Shown piece by piece: positions 35,299 to 47,870 of a stretch of 64,000 bases of DNA. The DNA comes from Marthasterias glacialis. Lineage: Eukaryota > Echinodermata > Asteroidea > Forcipulatida > Asteriidae. Position 1 is the stretch's first letter. Each line of letters starts with the position of its first letter. The notes under the pieces were generated by a model that was given only the letters and a program-made list of their open reading frames with translations, was not told the DNA's origin and ran no database searches. The translations under genes were made by a program, and so were the position numbers. Where the stretch lies: assembly GCA_911728455.2 (NCBI GenBank), contig OU452231.1, forward strand, positions 17,689,838 through 17,753,837, read 5' to 3'.

Positions 35299-38200
35299 AA
35301 TGGTCTGGTTGCCTCCCTTGGTCTAGACCAAGTCTGACCCGGGTGATAATGGGCGGCAAATTAATAGGTATAGCTGGGTCGGATTATGTCAACAGGGAAG
35401 GAGATCCGAAATTACGTGGGAAGAAACTGGAAATACTTTAACACCGGTATTCAGAAGAAGAAAAAAAAACACTGAAAGTGTTGAAATTTTTGTCTTTGCG
35501 TTGAAAATAGTCCCTAAAGTTGTGGACATGAAGCACCGTAGCGGATACTTATTGTGCAGTTTTGTGTTATGTCAAAATTTTATGTCAAAATTGTGTAGGC
35601 TGATTGGGCAAGAGACTATGTTAGCCCACACGCCATAGGCTTTTACACACTTAATTTATAAGATCAAGATTGTCAAGTTAATTGCATATTCTGCACGCTG
35701 AAGCTCAAAGGTGAGTAAGATGTAAAATTCAAGGTTGAGGTTAAGGAAATTTGCTTATTTAAACTTTTTAGCGAATACTCCGTTTGTTACTTCTGTTGAA
35801 ATTGGCACATGGAATATGCCGGAATTGCAGTAATTGATTTTCCAAATTGCCTCGGTCTTTTTTGTTGTTGCTCGTTTTTATTTATAGAAAATGAAAAATT
35901 TGTTCTTTTTGGTGCAATATATTGTATTATAGTTGGCAACGCTCCTTTATGTTACAAACAACTACAAAACCTTGCTTGCGCTGACACACTGTAGAAAGAC
36001 AGGCACATTTGAAAAAAATTAATGTCATTAACTCTGATCAATAAGGACTAAATTGAATCACGGAAACAAAGCCGGGTAAAATGTATTGTTTGCCGTCATT
36101 TTGTCAGCTATTGTAATTTCCTTTATCGCCGTTCGCTCATTTTCTTAAAGCAAATGAAATGAACGCTGGGTGGAATTGTGATGTGGGATCGATTTGTCAA
36201 CAAAGCCCGTTTTCTACCGAACTGGCGAATTTACGCCTAATGTTCAAATTACGTTCCCTGTAACGTGATGTCTATTCAACCTTCGTCTATGGCTGTTCTG
36301 ACGCGGGCTTTTGTCGAAAACTTCTCGTATAAAATGAATTACGTGCACACTGTTTTTTATTAATTTAACGAAGTTCTGCTTAGCACTGAGATAATATAGT
36401 ATGGATCCACAATTGTTTTGTACGGGGTGGGGGTGGGAGATCTTTTTGATGAACTCAACGATTCAAACGGCGTTGCTCATTTTGACAAGATTGCTCATGG
36501 GCTTCAACCATAATCTGGCTGTATACGAAGTCGTATTATGTACATGTATATACAGGCATACACGTACAGTGTTGCACTAAGGTTCGTTTATAGTTATAGA
36601 CTTCCCATGGTTTTCACCTCGTTTGGTTCAGGTTCGAATCACATCTCGGACCAAAGCCTAACGTCTTAGTCTGGTTCTTTTTTGTTTAATGGATATTAGT
36701 ATTCATTAGTTTTATTGGATAAAGGGAACATGGCCAAGATGGTGGTGGCATGCTATTGGTCCATTGGGCTGTGAGGTCGACTGTAACCTGGAAACTTAAA
36801 AATGATGAAAAAAGAATCAATCTAGTGAACTAAAGCGTCACTCCACTAGTCTCCATATTGTCTCTTCAGACCCTGGGAGAAGTTAGCTGTACACGAAGTG
36901 CAAAAAAGTACACTGCACATTTTGAGTGAGCTTGAAACGCAACGGAGACCTTTATAAACTAGTAATGGTAAGCTGACATGTCAATCCCATGGCAAGTTGA
37001 ACGTGTCTAACTGTCTGGGAAACCCCATTAGAGGCTTGTCCCAGTGTGGAATTGCCCCCAAATCTCCTCTCCTGACCAACAATCTGTCACAAATGACTGG
37101 CATTATCCGACAAATGAGATCAAAATTACTCCCACAAAACTGGATAGTTTGGTCTAAAGCCGATTTGGAAGATCGAGGAGGACGGGGCTCCAACGCCACT
37201 AAGTGCCGTTGGGTTTCATGAGCTAATCATGGGTAGATGGGTAAATAATCGCATAGGTGCCTCTGTGTGTATTTGCTATAATGATGTCCCGTCCCACATG
37301 ACGCAACGGACGGAGAGAAATTTCTGCCACATTAATGCTGTTATTACCAAAGCTTGTTAAGTCGAATCATATCAACGTAACAAGATCATTCTGTCGTCTT
37401 GGATCTATTGGTGACATTACTTAAGCGTTGTATGTGGTTGTATAGGGGAGTGTGTGTGCATTAGGGCCTTCGGGTGCACGGATCTGGAATAATAAAGCCA
37501 AATCTAGGCTAGGAATCATCTCATACGACGTACATTGATATTATAAGCTTTTAAAAGTGGGGATGGGATGGGATGGGATTGGCTATCTCCATTGCATGAG
37601 GCAAAAAGAAAAGAGTTCAGGATAATTCAAACTACCTGTAACAATGGCTGATTCGAAAGGAGATATGATAGTTTCAAGTCGTACCTGCTGTTATAGAGCA
37701 TCGGTGTTTCCCACTGTTGGGTTAACAACGATGAACAAAATGTAATCATACAAATTAAGTTGTGAACTTTGTTTCATTTAATAAAACTGCACAACTTGTC
37801 GAGAAAAGTTCACGGGGACATGTGCTAAGTTTTCGTCAAATGTCGGCTTTGCAGTGCATTGATCCGGTACAAAGGCTAGGTGTGTTTACTTTGTATTGCG
37901 AAGTGAACCTGGTGTTCATGTTGGTCGAGAAAACTACATTAGGTATTAAAATGTACACTAGTCCAAGCCTTTGCTTCTCTGTGCAAGCAAAATGAGAATC
38001 GATCCGAACGCACAGTTAATTAAAGATGACACTATGCCATTTAAATCGAAAATTATCTCGGGATAAATGGTGATGCGAGTATCAAATCTTTACAAAGTCT
38101 GAGCAACTGGATTGAAAATTGTTTGTTCAGTTTCCAGATAAAACTACATCACGTTTCGACATTCAAACATTACATCGCCACGAAAACCGCACACAGATTA

Positions 38201-39760
38201 CACTACCCGGCAATTACTCGCACCCCTCTCAGTTAAACTACATGCCTTTAGCCTTTGAATTATATACCGATTTCATTTATGATTAGTGTAGGACTGACTG
38301 ACTAGCACACAAGACATTCAGTGCACATGGAGAGAAACCAGGAGGCCGAAATTTAAGTTTAAGTGATAAATAAGTTTCTACCTACGGGCATAATTCTGAC
38401 ACGGGAACCATCTCAAAAAACCTGAGCACATCAAATTTGCTGGCAATGATGAGAAATATACCCTTAATTACTTGATTTGGGGCCCTGTGTAGCTGTTCTA
38501 TTTCCGCGGGATTCTTAATGCAATTTGTTTTGTTTATCTAGGAAAGCAGCAGAGGCTCGCTTCTCCGTTAATTCTATCAAGCGTGCGCGTCTGGCAGAAG
38601 CTACGGGCATAATTGGATTGGTGGCCCCGGCTGTGCCTCAGCTCTTCTCGCACTCGAAAAAAATACCTCCTCGGTAAAAAGGAAAAACTGGCAGTGCTCG
38701 CGGGATTATTGTGCTCTTGTACAGGTGGACGCTCTATTTGACCCAAAGCTGTATCAGCGACTCCACGTTATTAAAAATGTTTCAATGGACCATGGTGCAC
38801 CGAGATCTACACGTGTACTTTTTCGTCACAGCGGTAATTATTTGAGAGTTGAGTAAATAGTTCTTCAATACACGAGAAGCTGTTACTGTCAAAGAAGTCA
38901 AGCATGATTTTCCTTCCCCATCAAGGAAAATCAATTTGAAATTGTCAAGAGTTTGTTGTGGCCTTCTTTTGAAAAAAAAACAAACAAGCTTTTCAATTGT
39001 ACTTTACGTGGTAACAATTTTCGTCGTTCATCAGACACGCTCTGTGGAACCTCGGTAAAATGTGCATTTCATTTGGCACTGATGGGCAAAAACGAAACAG
39101 CACCCACGCCGAGTTGCAATTATGCCTTCTGTTTAAGGAGAGAAATAAATGAACGTTTCTCCCCGTCATTAAATTAGGCAAACTTTTAGTGACTTCTTCC
39201 AAAATTACGTGTGCAATTTCCCGTGCAATTGCTGTTTCTTCTGCGAAATTACCAATCTGCAGACGGCCTGGTGTTCTTTTGCAATTAAGTTAACAACAAA
39301 TAACCATACGCTTCATTAGCGAGTGCGGTTTTCCTGGCGGTAAAATATGGGCGGTTTCTTCGACACTGCGTTGTTTCCCGCCAAAAGATCTCCGTCAGCC
39401 TTAAGTTGTGTTCGTATGAGTCTAAATCTTCACCGGGTATTTTACACAACAGAATGTGTGTCCCGTAGTTTAAGAATGTGTTAGTGACAACGGTATGCCC
39501 ATTGCTCCTATGTTAAGAAAAAATAATAATTTCACTTCAGTTTGATTGGTGTTCATATAGTTGTTGCAACTTATTTAAGTTCTGTGTGTTCATTCGTATC
39601 AGCGACAATTGCAAAATAGTTGATGGTTTTTAAGGTAAAGTGGGCGGTCTATGGGGCCCTATAACAGCATGGTTTTGCTCTGTTATTCTACATGCCTGTG
39701 ATATAGTCGCCTATTGGTAATAACAAGAAAGGCAAAATACAAATTTCTAATCTGTGAGCT
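35299..39760. other. Intergenic, no coding exon seen
   Basis: AT-rich with no recognisable peptide. A short GGGAT pentamer repeat lies around 37558-37580. The block 38480-38770 is GC-richer and carries TGTTTATCTA, ATAATTGGATTGGTGG and a GCGTGCGCG stretch. It is a candidate regulatory block but unproven. Confidence 0.4.
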
Positions 39761-39764
39761 TACT

Positions 39765-40050
39765 TATCATCAAGTTGGTGCTGGTACAAATCAGGACAAG
39801 ATGTATTTCGGTCGCAAAATACGCTTTCAAAAGATAAAGATCGAAAGGTAGGCATGAAGATACCCGTGTAGAGAAGATGGTGAAGAAATGTCAGTTTTAG
39901 ATGTGGGAAGGAACACCCCAAATAGGGAAAACCCACGCAATCAGGGACTGAAAACCCAATCCACATGCAAGGCTCCAGTCCGGGATTCGAACCGGGTCCA
40001 CATAGGTGAAAGGTAAGGAAAGACACCACTGAGCCAACCTGAAATTGTTT
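39765..40050 (-). mobile_element. tRNA-derived SINE (family C)
   Basis: On the minus strand the head reads GGTTGGCTCAGTGGTGTC (A box) and GACCCGGTTCGAATCCCGG (B box). The body follows with CATGTGGATTGGGTTTTCAG, TCCCTGATTGCGTGGGTTTT and CCCACATCT. The body matches 50930-51130 in order and orientation. The 77-109-codon open frames over it belong to the repeat. Confidence 0.75.
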
Positions 40051-42954
40051 AAAACAGATAAGAAATAAAGGCACCCGAACAAAACACATTGTTTCCTGTG
40101 CCCATCAATTTCATAAAGCTTGTAAAGCACACAAACTTGCTAAGCACAGACAAATCTTACTTAGCAGAAAAAACAGGTAACCAGCCAAAATTCCACGACG
40201 TTTACATTGTTACGACTGGTGTCCCACTCATACTTTGCTTATACAAAGACATTTGATAATTAGTATTTTCTGCTTAACGGATTCATACAATTTGACCCTT
40301 GTCATAATGTGGTATGTTTATCATCGCCGCACGCGCAAAAAATTTAATTCTAATATTTTACTATGGCAAATAGAACATTATTGCTTTCAAACACATTCCA
40401 AAACGGCCGAATCAATATTCGACGGCTCTTGATTCTTGCAAACTGTACGGGATCGGGGTACGAGCTTGACTGATTATTATCATTTTGGGTAAAAAAACAT
40501 TAATGTATTGACCGGTCTCCTGACGACGACCAGAGCACACTGTGGTTTACACGGTTGAGAACGAACTAATTGACCCTTGTCAGAGGTCATACCTCTTCGA
40601 AAGATGAGATTAAATCACAGTGTATCTGAAAGAGTTATATGAATGTAAAGAACATTGTTTTCGACCACACATGCCCAAAACCGCCACATCAATATCCGAC
40701 GGCTATTGGAACCCGGTGCACCAATTTCACCCCCCTCCCACCCATCTCGCAATGTGGGCGGGCATTGGTGACACAGATAAATAATTTTCCCAATCCAGCC
40801 AGCAGCTAGCAGCAGCCTTCGGATTGCGAGGGAAATCCGGGAGTCGATTCCGGTGTATATAAATGAACCAGTTGGGGATTTGATGTACGATTACCGGTGA
40901 TTAGACCAATTACTACGTCACTTCATCTTGCCGTGTAACCTTGCTTGTAAAACGGAATCGATGATTACGATCGAGCCCAACGACGCTCCTTCAATTGTGA
41001 CGAGTACGTCTATACAGTTTGTATGATTGTCGTTAATATCACTTAAAGGTAAAGTAGATCAAAATGAATAATAACCAGAAAGATTAATCGTATAAACATG
41101 AAAATATTAAGTCATTTTTATGTTGAGCAAATTCCAGATGAATTTTGTTTAAAATGCCCACGCAGTCAAAACTACACGCCACTCTCAACATAACCGGAAT
41201 ATAGTAATAAAATAAACAAATAAATCAATAGATACGTAAATGAATAAATAATAACAAAAGAAAATACTGAAGACCTGTCGTGAGTAACTGAAGCTAAAAA
41301 TCTCAGATTCAAAGAGACCATTCCAGCAAATCACAACTAAGTGCAGTTACTTGTAAAAGAATAATTCTAAATCACCGCAAAACATCAGACACGCCTATAA
41401 CCTTCGGATGTACCCTGGTACAACCGACTACCATTGTTTGAGCCCCCCCCCCCTCCTCCTCCCCGTCTCCCTTCTACACACCCTTTGTTGAAATTGTGTG
41501 GTTCCTAACTCAGTCCTCAAATCCTTAACCCAAAACCAACACTTAAGATTGAGGCACGTTTGGAGTGCCTGGTCACATTATTTTAACATGGTTTGTTTGA
41601 CTACATGCAGTGCAGTAATTGCGAAATCAGGCAGGAATGGGTTGTGTAGCTCTATATAGTAATGTTGTAGTGTATAAAAAGACATAGCTTCATATTTATT
41701 TGAGTCTACTCTAGGCCTTGTTTTGCCATGAGGGCGTTTACTTCTTTCTCCCAGCACAGTTCCGAGGAAGAGACAGGCTCTTTAATTTTCTCTGTGATTA
41801 TTAAAGCATCGATTAGACAGCGGTTGGTTCAGTGTTGTTACAAGCAGAGCGAACCCAAACTAACGACCCCGGTACGGGAGAAATATCTCCTTCGCCTTGT
41901 AGAAACAGCTGAGTGCGGAGCCGCCAATGTAATAATAGGTGTGGATGATGGCTCTGTGTAATATCTGCCACCGGCTCCAAATAAACTGATATGGGGGATG
42001 AGTGTTTTGCAATTACTCCAAATTAAAGACTATTTTCCTAATGTAGATGTCGATAGCGCAATATTTGGACAGAGGACTTCACGCAGTGATCTAACTGCAC
42101 ATTATCCACGGCGGGACGGGACCATCTGACATGTGCGCCATTCGTGTAGTGTGGTAAGCTATACTCGCTGGTTTGTACCCGCACGTGCGCGCAGCATCCC
42201 TGCCATTCGACGCACCGCCTTCGGCGTGGCTAACCTTGCCCCAACAAAAAAAAATTGCCTTTCCAAATTAAAAAACTCTTTATACGTAATTTTGCCTGTT
42301 CGACAATGCAAACTTCCCATGCCCAAATGTGGTTGGGGAATTCCTTTACGGTTTAAATTGCGTGTGGTTTAAACTGACTGTCAAGGTGTTAAGATTGGCT
42401 ACGCTTGTCCCAATTAACTGCACCAGCCAATCGTATACAAACCTTATAAGTGGGCGCTTCGAGGTGACAAACTTGCGGATTTGATTAAATTATTTCAGCT
42501 CCAAGAAGGCGCCGATCATACAGCGCTCTTTACGAGGTGTTACATACAGCCCACAAGTTGTCACTCTAAAGTGGGAAACTTTCCTATTAACTTCAAATTA
42601 TACTCTGGCCGCGATATCTGTGAAAAACATAAATGGAAGGGCCATTCCCCCCCCCCCCCCCAGTCTTCTTTCACTGGTGCACAATTTCTCAAAGGAAAGA
42701 AGCCTTGATATATCATACGCCAATCAAGAATTATCTTTATTGTTATTACTATTTGGGTTTTTTAGGGGTTTTTTTTAGTTTATAATTTCCAATCAAAAAC
42801 GGTTACTCTTCATTGTTATTCTAATAAAAGTAAAGTTGTGCGTGTTTTTCTTTCCCCAACTAGCAAAAATGCCTGAGATGAACTACAAACTAAAACACTA
42901 TGGATATGTCTTTAATTAAGTCGTGTGCTTTTTATTGGGGGCTTTTTGTCCTGG
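40051..42954. other. Intergenic, no coding exon seen
   Basis: No recognisable peptide. C-runs lie at 41443-41453 and 42647-42661 (15 C, the longest homopolymer of C or G noticed). The block 41850-42240 is GC-richer than its neighbours and has no assigned function. Confidence 0.45.
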
Positions 42955-43082
42955 GGTGGATTTCACAAACTGGTCCTAACTTAGGACTATAGTCCTAACT
43001 CATGACTAGTCCTATAAGTTAGGACAAGTTACTCGTCCTAACTCGAGATAAGACTAGTACTAGCGCTTTGTGAAAGCCACAC
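42955..43082. mobile_element. Short MITE built of GTCCTAA words
   Basis: The ends GGTGGATTTCACAAA and TTTGTGAAAGCCACAC are imperfect inverted repeats. The inside is a series of alternating TAGGACTA/TAGTCCTA and GTCCTAACT words that fold on themselves. It is about 128 bp. Confidence 0.75.
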
Positions 43083-43244
43083 CTGGATGCTTAAGGTGTA
43101 TCTTATCTTTTTAAACCATTTTAATGAAATCTTCATATTTATAATTTATACATATTTTGTTGTTCTTTGTAACTGTAATTCTGTGTGACCCAAGACCCCC
43201 GTGGGAGAACAGTTCTTAGATAACTGATGGGGCTGATAAGACAA

Positions 43245-43246
43245 CA

Positions 43247-43279
<33 letters not shown>

Positions 43280-43316
43280 AAATTAATAAATAAACAAACA
43301 GATAAATAAATAAAGT
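43245..43316. repeat. (AAAT)n microsatellite
   Basis: About 18 AAAT-type units with minor interruptions (AATTAAATTAAT, ACAAACAGAT). Similar AAAT/AATA-rich runs are at about 44935-45000 and 46025-46070. Confidence 0.9.
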
Positions 43317-45138
43317 CACTACACTTAGCTGTGTAATCACACTGCACTGCTACGTGTGTTTAACAATTTGAAAAGGGTAAAAATGTCCCATTTAGTAAGT
43401 ACCAAAAAAGAAAAAAAAGTTCACACTTGTTACTTTCTTTGCTAAACTTGGAGCTTCACATTAATTCATTATTTTAATAATCTACGAAAACAAGCATCAA
43501 GTTTGGGCCAAGTCAATTATCATGCATTAGTGAAATCAGCTACATGGTACTGGGTCCTAGTTCGCGATGTTGAAACGTGTTCAAACCACATAACAACCGA
43601 GTTTTCATTTTATTAATATTTTTTTTCGTCCATGTACCGTACAGGCCTATTCTATAATCACTATCAATAATGGCATATATATATAATATATATATTTGCT
43701 TCAAACAATTTCCCCCGCGTTTATACTCGGTATGGTCCCAGTCCCCGGTGTATAACCGCCAATTAATGCATCATCAGGACTTGCTAAATTCGTTAATTTG
43801 CCTCGGTAACAGGGGACCCGACTAATCAAATCACGCTCAGCAATTTGGCGAGGATCCACGGATCGTCCGCTACTCATTTCGTTGTTGACTTAAGCACGGG
43901 GCAAATGTAATTGTTTGGAGTAATATACAGCGTACACAAATTGTCCCGGTTTTATTGCCTCGGTTGATGGTGACAGCGTTTGTATATACGGATCCAAATT
44001 ACTAGAAATACTAATACGAAATTCCAAATGAATGTCAATTGTGTGTTTAAGGGGAAAAGCAAAGAGTGAAACTCCTCAATATGCACCATATTCTGACCTT
44101 AAGAAGCCCCTTAAATATTAATGCGTTTGATCAATTTCCATTTTTAATTTTCGTTATTTGTATGATTTTACAACCAATCTTGTATTAACAACAGAGGATT
44201 CGGGTAAATAACTAGACCTGGTGGACCTCACTAATAATACAATTAAATGTCTGATCCACGAGCAGCAAAAGACGTTGATTTGAAATTCAATATAAAAATA
44301 TTTGTATTTTTTTTCTTCTAAATCTTACTAAAACAGTAACGTCACTTGAACTGTTTCCATAGCAACATGGTGCATATCAGATTAACTAATTTATCCATTA
44401 AAAAACTTTTCCCCTCTTAATTGATAATTATCTTCAAAAAAATCAAAGTGAACTATAAGATAAGAAGGTCTTAAAAAGATATGTGAAGCTCAATTTAGCC
44501 AAAAGGTCAAAAACTTTCCATGAATGTTTCTGGTGAGCTCGTTTTCGTAGGCAGGACAACTTCATTATGTCCAGGGGACATTTTTGAGGTGCTAAGAAAG
44601 AGACAGCATTTTGGTTAACACAGAACATTTTTGCTGAAGAAAAAACAAGTACCGGCTTAAATATTCTATATTGTCAGAGATTGTGTCCTTTTACAATACA
44701 TGTTTGCCGCTTAGATTCGCAAAGCCCATTAGTTTCCGTGGAGAAGCTGTTTACAATTGGGTTCAGTAACCGTTAATTTACAAGATGGCAGCCATTTTGA
44801 AAAAAAATGTTCTACCTATGATTTTGTATAGTACATGACCCTATACCCACTCTATCTTTCTCATGACATTCTTTGACCGTGTGCCAAATTCCAAGCTTGT
44901 ATCATCAAAGGCACAATCCTTCCCAAAGAAAAAAAATAATAAATAAATAAAATAAACAAAATAAATAAATAAAATTAATTTAAAAAAAATAAAACAAAAA
45001 CAAAACTATCTGCCCCACTAATTAAAAATGAGATGTAAAAGGCAAGGTATAAACCTTACAGGTCCAATGTCGCAACTCAGGGTTGGATTCTTGGGCTTGT
45101 AGTTGGGTTCAAGGGTCACAGGTCAATGTAAGACAAAC
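43317..45138. other. Intergenic, no coding exon seen
   Basis: Mostly AT-rich. An AT dinucleotide run lies at about 43674-43696. The block 43720-43900 is less AT-rich, with CCAATTAATGC, CGTTAATTTGCC and GACTAATCAAATCA homeodomain-type words. Confidence 0.4.
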
Positions 45139-45509
45139 TTTAAAGCCGCAGCTCAACATTGGTAAATTGACTGCAAATGCTTGCATAATTCTTTGCACAA
45201 ATCAAGATATATGTTATTAAACCAACCTGTGGAAATTTCAGCCCATTTCGTTGTTTCATTTGCAAGAAAACGGTAAAAATACATTCAGCATTTTAGTACG
45301 CATTCCTATAGGCAGAGTTTTCGTCTCACTGAGACGAAAACTAATTTTGAATCTATTTCATTTATTATTTAAAAACGATAAGACTTCAGGCAGAAAAATT
45401 TCAAGGAAAGTTTTTCTACCATCATTTTCTTTATACCATGTAAGGTATATATGTAAATCTGTGTACACTTAGGTTTTTCTTCTTACCAATGTTGAGCTAG
45501 GGCTTTAAA
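45139..45509 (+). mobile_element. TIR element (family D), intact copy, 371 bp
   Basis: The 27-bp terminal inverted repeats at 45139-45165 and 45483-45509 match at 25 of 27 positions; both contain TTTAAAGCC and AGCTCAACATTGGTAA. Near its middle is a 25-bp palindrome (45317-45341) with 12-bp arms GTTTTCGTCTCA/TGAGACGAAAAC around one base. The inside matches 4008-4443 on the opposite strand. No coding capacity for a transposase, so it is non-autonomous. Confidence 0.9.
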
Positions 45510-46430
45510 AGGTGAGTATAGGCTTCCCTGATAACATTGATTTAAAGGTATCAAGAGATGTAGGCCGCCCGGGTTGTATAACTTGAAGGACATGTAGCAT
45601 CTCTAATTTGGCCAATGGTTTCCTTTATAAGCTCAGTTAGCTACTCCCACTATCGCCATGAAACCGCTGTGACCAAATCGAGGCTGATAGGGCAAAGGGT
45701 CTTACCCCTTATTGATATTACTGATATTGGTATAATACAAGATCGTTGCTGAATGCAGCGGGAAGATGGTGGCACTAGAAAACAGTTTCATACAAAGGAT
45801 CTTTTCGAAACCATGTGATTGGTTACTGAAGACCCGTGTGTTTTTGGGGCTTCGACTGGCTGAAGCTAAGATCCGAAACCAAAGTCGTAACCTGTCGTGG
45901 GTTTGGAAAGTCCCATAGATTAGCCTAAAGACTATAACCCCCACCCCCCCCCCCCAAAAAAAAAAAAAAAAACGAGGGAACTTTTTTTATTATTAATAAA
46001 TAACCCTTACAAAAAGGGGAAAATGTAAATAAATATATAACAATATGAATAAATAAATAAATAATTCAAATGATATAACAAATTTATAAATTGACCGTCT
46101 GTGGTAACGGAACCGTCACGATGAGGTGGAGGAATGAAACATCAAATTAATCAGTTTTTGGGAGTCAATCCAACGCAAGGGTTTCGCCATTCAAATAATG
46201 ATTCCCCAACCCAAAGCGCAGTAACTAGTGAAACATCAAACTCACAAAACGCCAACCAAATCTTCCTATTATTTTCGCACCTCGATCGACAGGTTCAAGG
46301 ACGCCATTGTCGTGTTTTTCTTTCTTCATCAGAACAGTCTATTGCATATAATTGTTCTGTACTTTTCATAATTTGCTTGTAATCATGTAACCTCAAACAA
46401 TCTGAAACCGTTCACCCGCTAGCCCGGTAG
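45510..46430. other. Intergenic, repeat-rich
   Basis: No coding exon seen. A 12-C tract (45944-45955) runs directly into an A-run of about 17, followed by AT-rich DNA. Confidence 0.45.
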
Positions 46431-46434
46431 CAGC

Positions 46435-46650
46435 CCGTAACTTTCAATTAACTTGGCGCAATTCAATTAGCCTGCCTCGTGCATATTCATGAGGGAGGTT
46501 TGACCTTGAAACTGGGGAGATCTCAGATGGCTGTGCTATGATTTAGACACTCACGGATTCGTTATCGGCGCACAAATTAACAAATTAAATTTGATGTACG
46601 GGCCGCAGTTAACAAGGTTCTGAAGTGACATTTGCCAGTCTATTTCTCTG
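46435..46650. promoter_or_regulatory. Candidate enhancer block
   Basis: Dense, non-repetitive motif cluster: TTCAATTAACTT (46443-46454), ATTCAATTAG (46461-46470), TGCATATTCATGA (POU-like, 46480-46492), TTGACCTTGAA (orphan nuclear-receptor-like, 46500-46510), then CAAATTAACAAATTAAAT at about 46574-46591. It does not read as protein. It sits in the gene-free interval upstream of Emx. Function is inferred from motifs only. Confidence 0.3.
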
Positions 46651-47440
46651 ACAGCATCGAGTATGTATAACGCACTACAGCCATACACTTACTAAGTGCA
46701 CATCGAGCAGCACCGGGTGTATAACTTGATCTAGGCAAATTGCAGCCTTCTGTTTTTTCCACTAATTTTTTAATCACATACTTTCGCGATGTGGGTGCAC
46801 CATCCTTGACGAAACCTTTTAAGAAAATGCTTTTTGCAAATGGGATTTCTTCAAAGAGTTTTCGAGGCGAAACTTTTTTTTCAGTAAATCATATTTCACT
46901 TTGTGTAATTGTAGGAATTATGTAATTGATAATGGAATTATGTTTCGTCATGCATATCATTCTACACGTAAAGCACCCCATGATCTTATTCTTTGATATA
47001 ACAGAACGAGGTCACATGGATGTTACATCCGGGAACTTATTCCCATCATCTCTGCAAGTTGTGTTTTGTTCATACCGAGTGTTTACTAAGCAGGTGGATA
47101 CACTTATTTACACATGTAAACAACTTAAACAAGCCGGCAGAAATTAGGCCTATCTTGGTAGGCAGCAACCATTTCTGTTTTATATCGTTAAATCACTATA
47201 AGCAAAACGACGCCGGATAGAAAAACTGTTTGGCGCCTTTTTATTACTTGGGGGAAAAAAGAAAAAAAAAAAAACCCAGCCATGAACTTTCGTTGCCGTT
47301 GTGTATAATGAATATACAGCGTTCTGCACAAGATATCACTTATCCAAACTGTGATGATGCAAATTTACAACAATGTTATTATATCAATAATAAGTTGTTG
47401 TGAATCCATAATCTATATTGTTATTCATAACATAGTATTA
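46651..47440. other. Intergenic, no coding exon seen
   Basis: No recognisable peptide, SINE or foldback element was seen. Confidence 0.45.
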
Positions 47441-47444
47441 AGCG

Positions 47445-47610
47445 ATCCACAATTTGACTACAGATCATTAAGGATCAGAAATCTGTCATTACGAACCAAC
47501 AAGCCGTCGTTACGGATCCACAATCTGTCGTTACGGTTCCACACTCTGGCAGAAATTACGGATCCTCCACATTGTATTACGGGTCCTCAAAATTGTATTA
47601 CGGTTCCATA
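47445..47610. repeat. Degenerate tandem repeat of TTACGG-type units
   Basis: Units resembling GATCCACAATCTGTCGTTAC plus GG recur at irregular 21-30 bp spacing (ATCCACAATTTGACTA, GATCAGAAATCTGTCATTAC, GGATCCACAATCTGTCGTTA, GGATCCTCCACATTGTATTA, GGTCCTCAAAATTGTATTAC). A related fragment is near 48090. Confidence 0.7.
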
Positions 47611-47739
47611 GTTCGTTATCTATATACAAAGATCAATACAAGCATCTGCGTATATATTGGTATTTATCAAATCATACTTGTTTCAATCCAATAACTTTCT
47701 CGGTTTGGTTTGAAATATTTTTATTTACTGTTAGGGCTG

Positions 47740-47870
47740 CGTCCGAATCGGGCAACATTGACTTCGGCTATGGCTGCTGGCTTGCAACGACAGTGTTGAA
47801 GAATATGACTTTTCAGCGAGCCGGCCATAGCCGCTAACGAAGCCGTTAGTACATCGGACACGTACGGTAG
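47740..47870. repeat. Foldback element (family E), copy 1
   Basis: GCGTCCGAAT..., GACTTCGGCTATGGCTGCTG pairs imperfectly with AGCCGGCCATAGCCGCTAAC, GAAGCCGTTAGTACATCGGA plus CACG. Architecture and words (GACTTCGGCT, CCATAGCCG, GTCC at the end) match 52790-52925. Confidence 0.6.

Noticed and set aside
39760..40130. Cysteine-rich minus-strand open frames of 77 and 109 codons
   Set aside because: They lie over the family C SINE, including its tRNA-like head, so they are repeat-derived.
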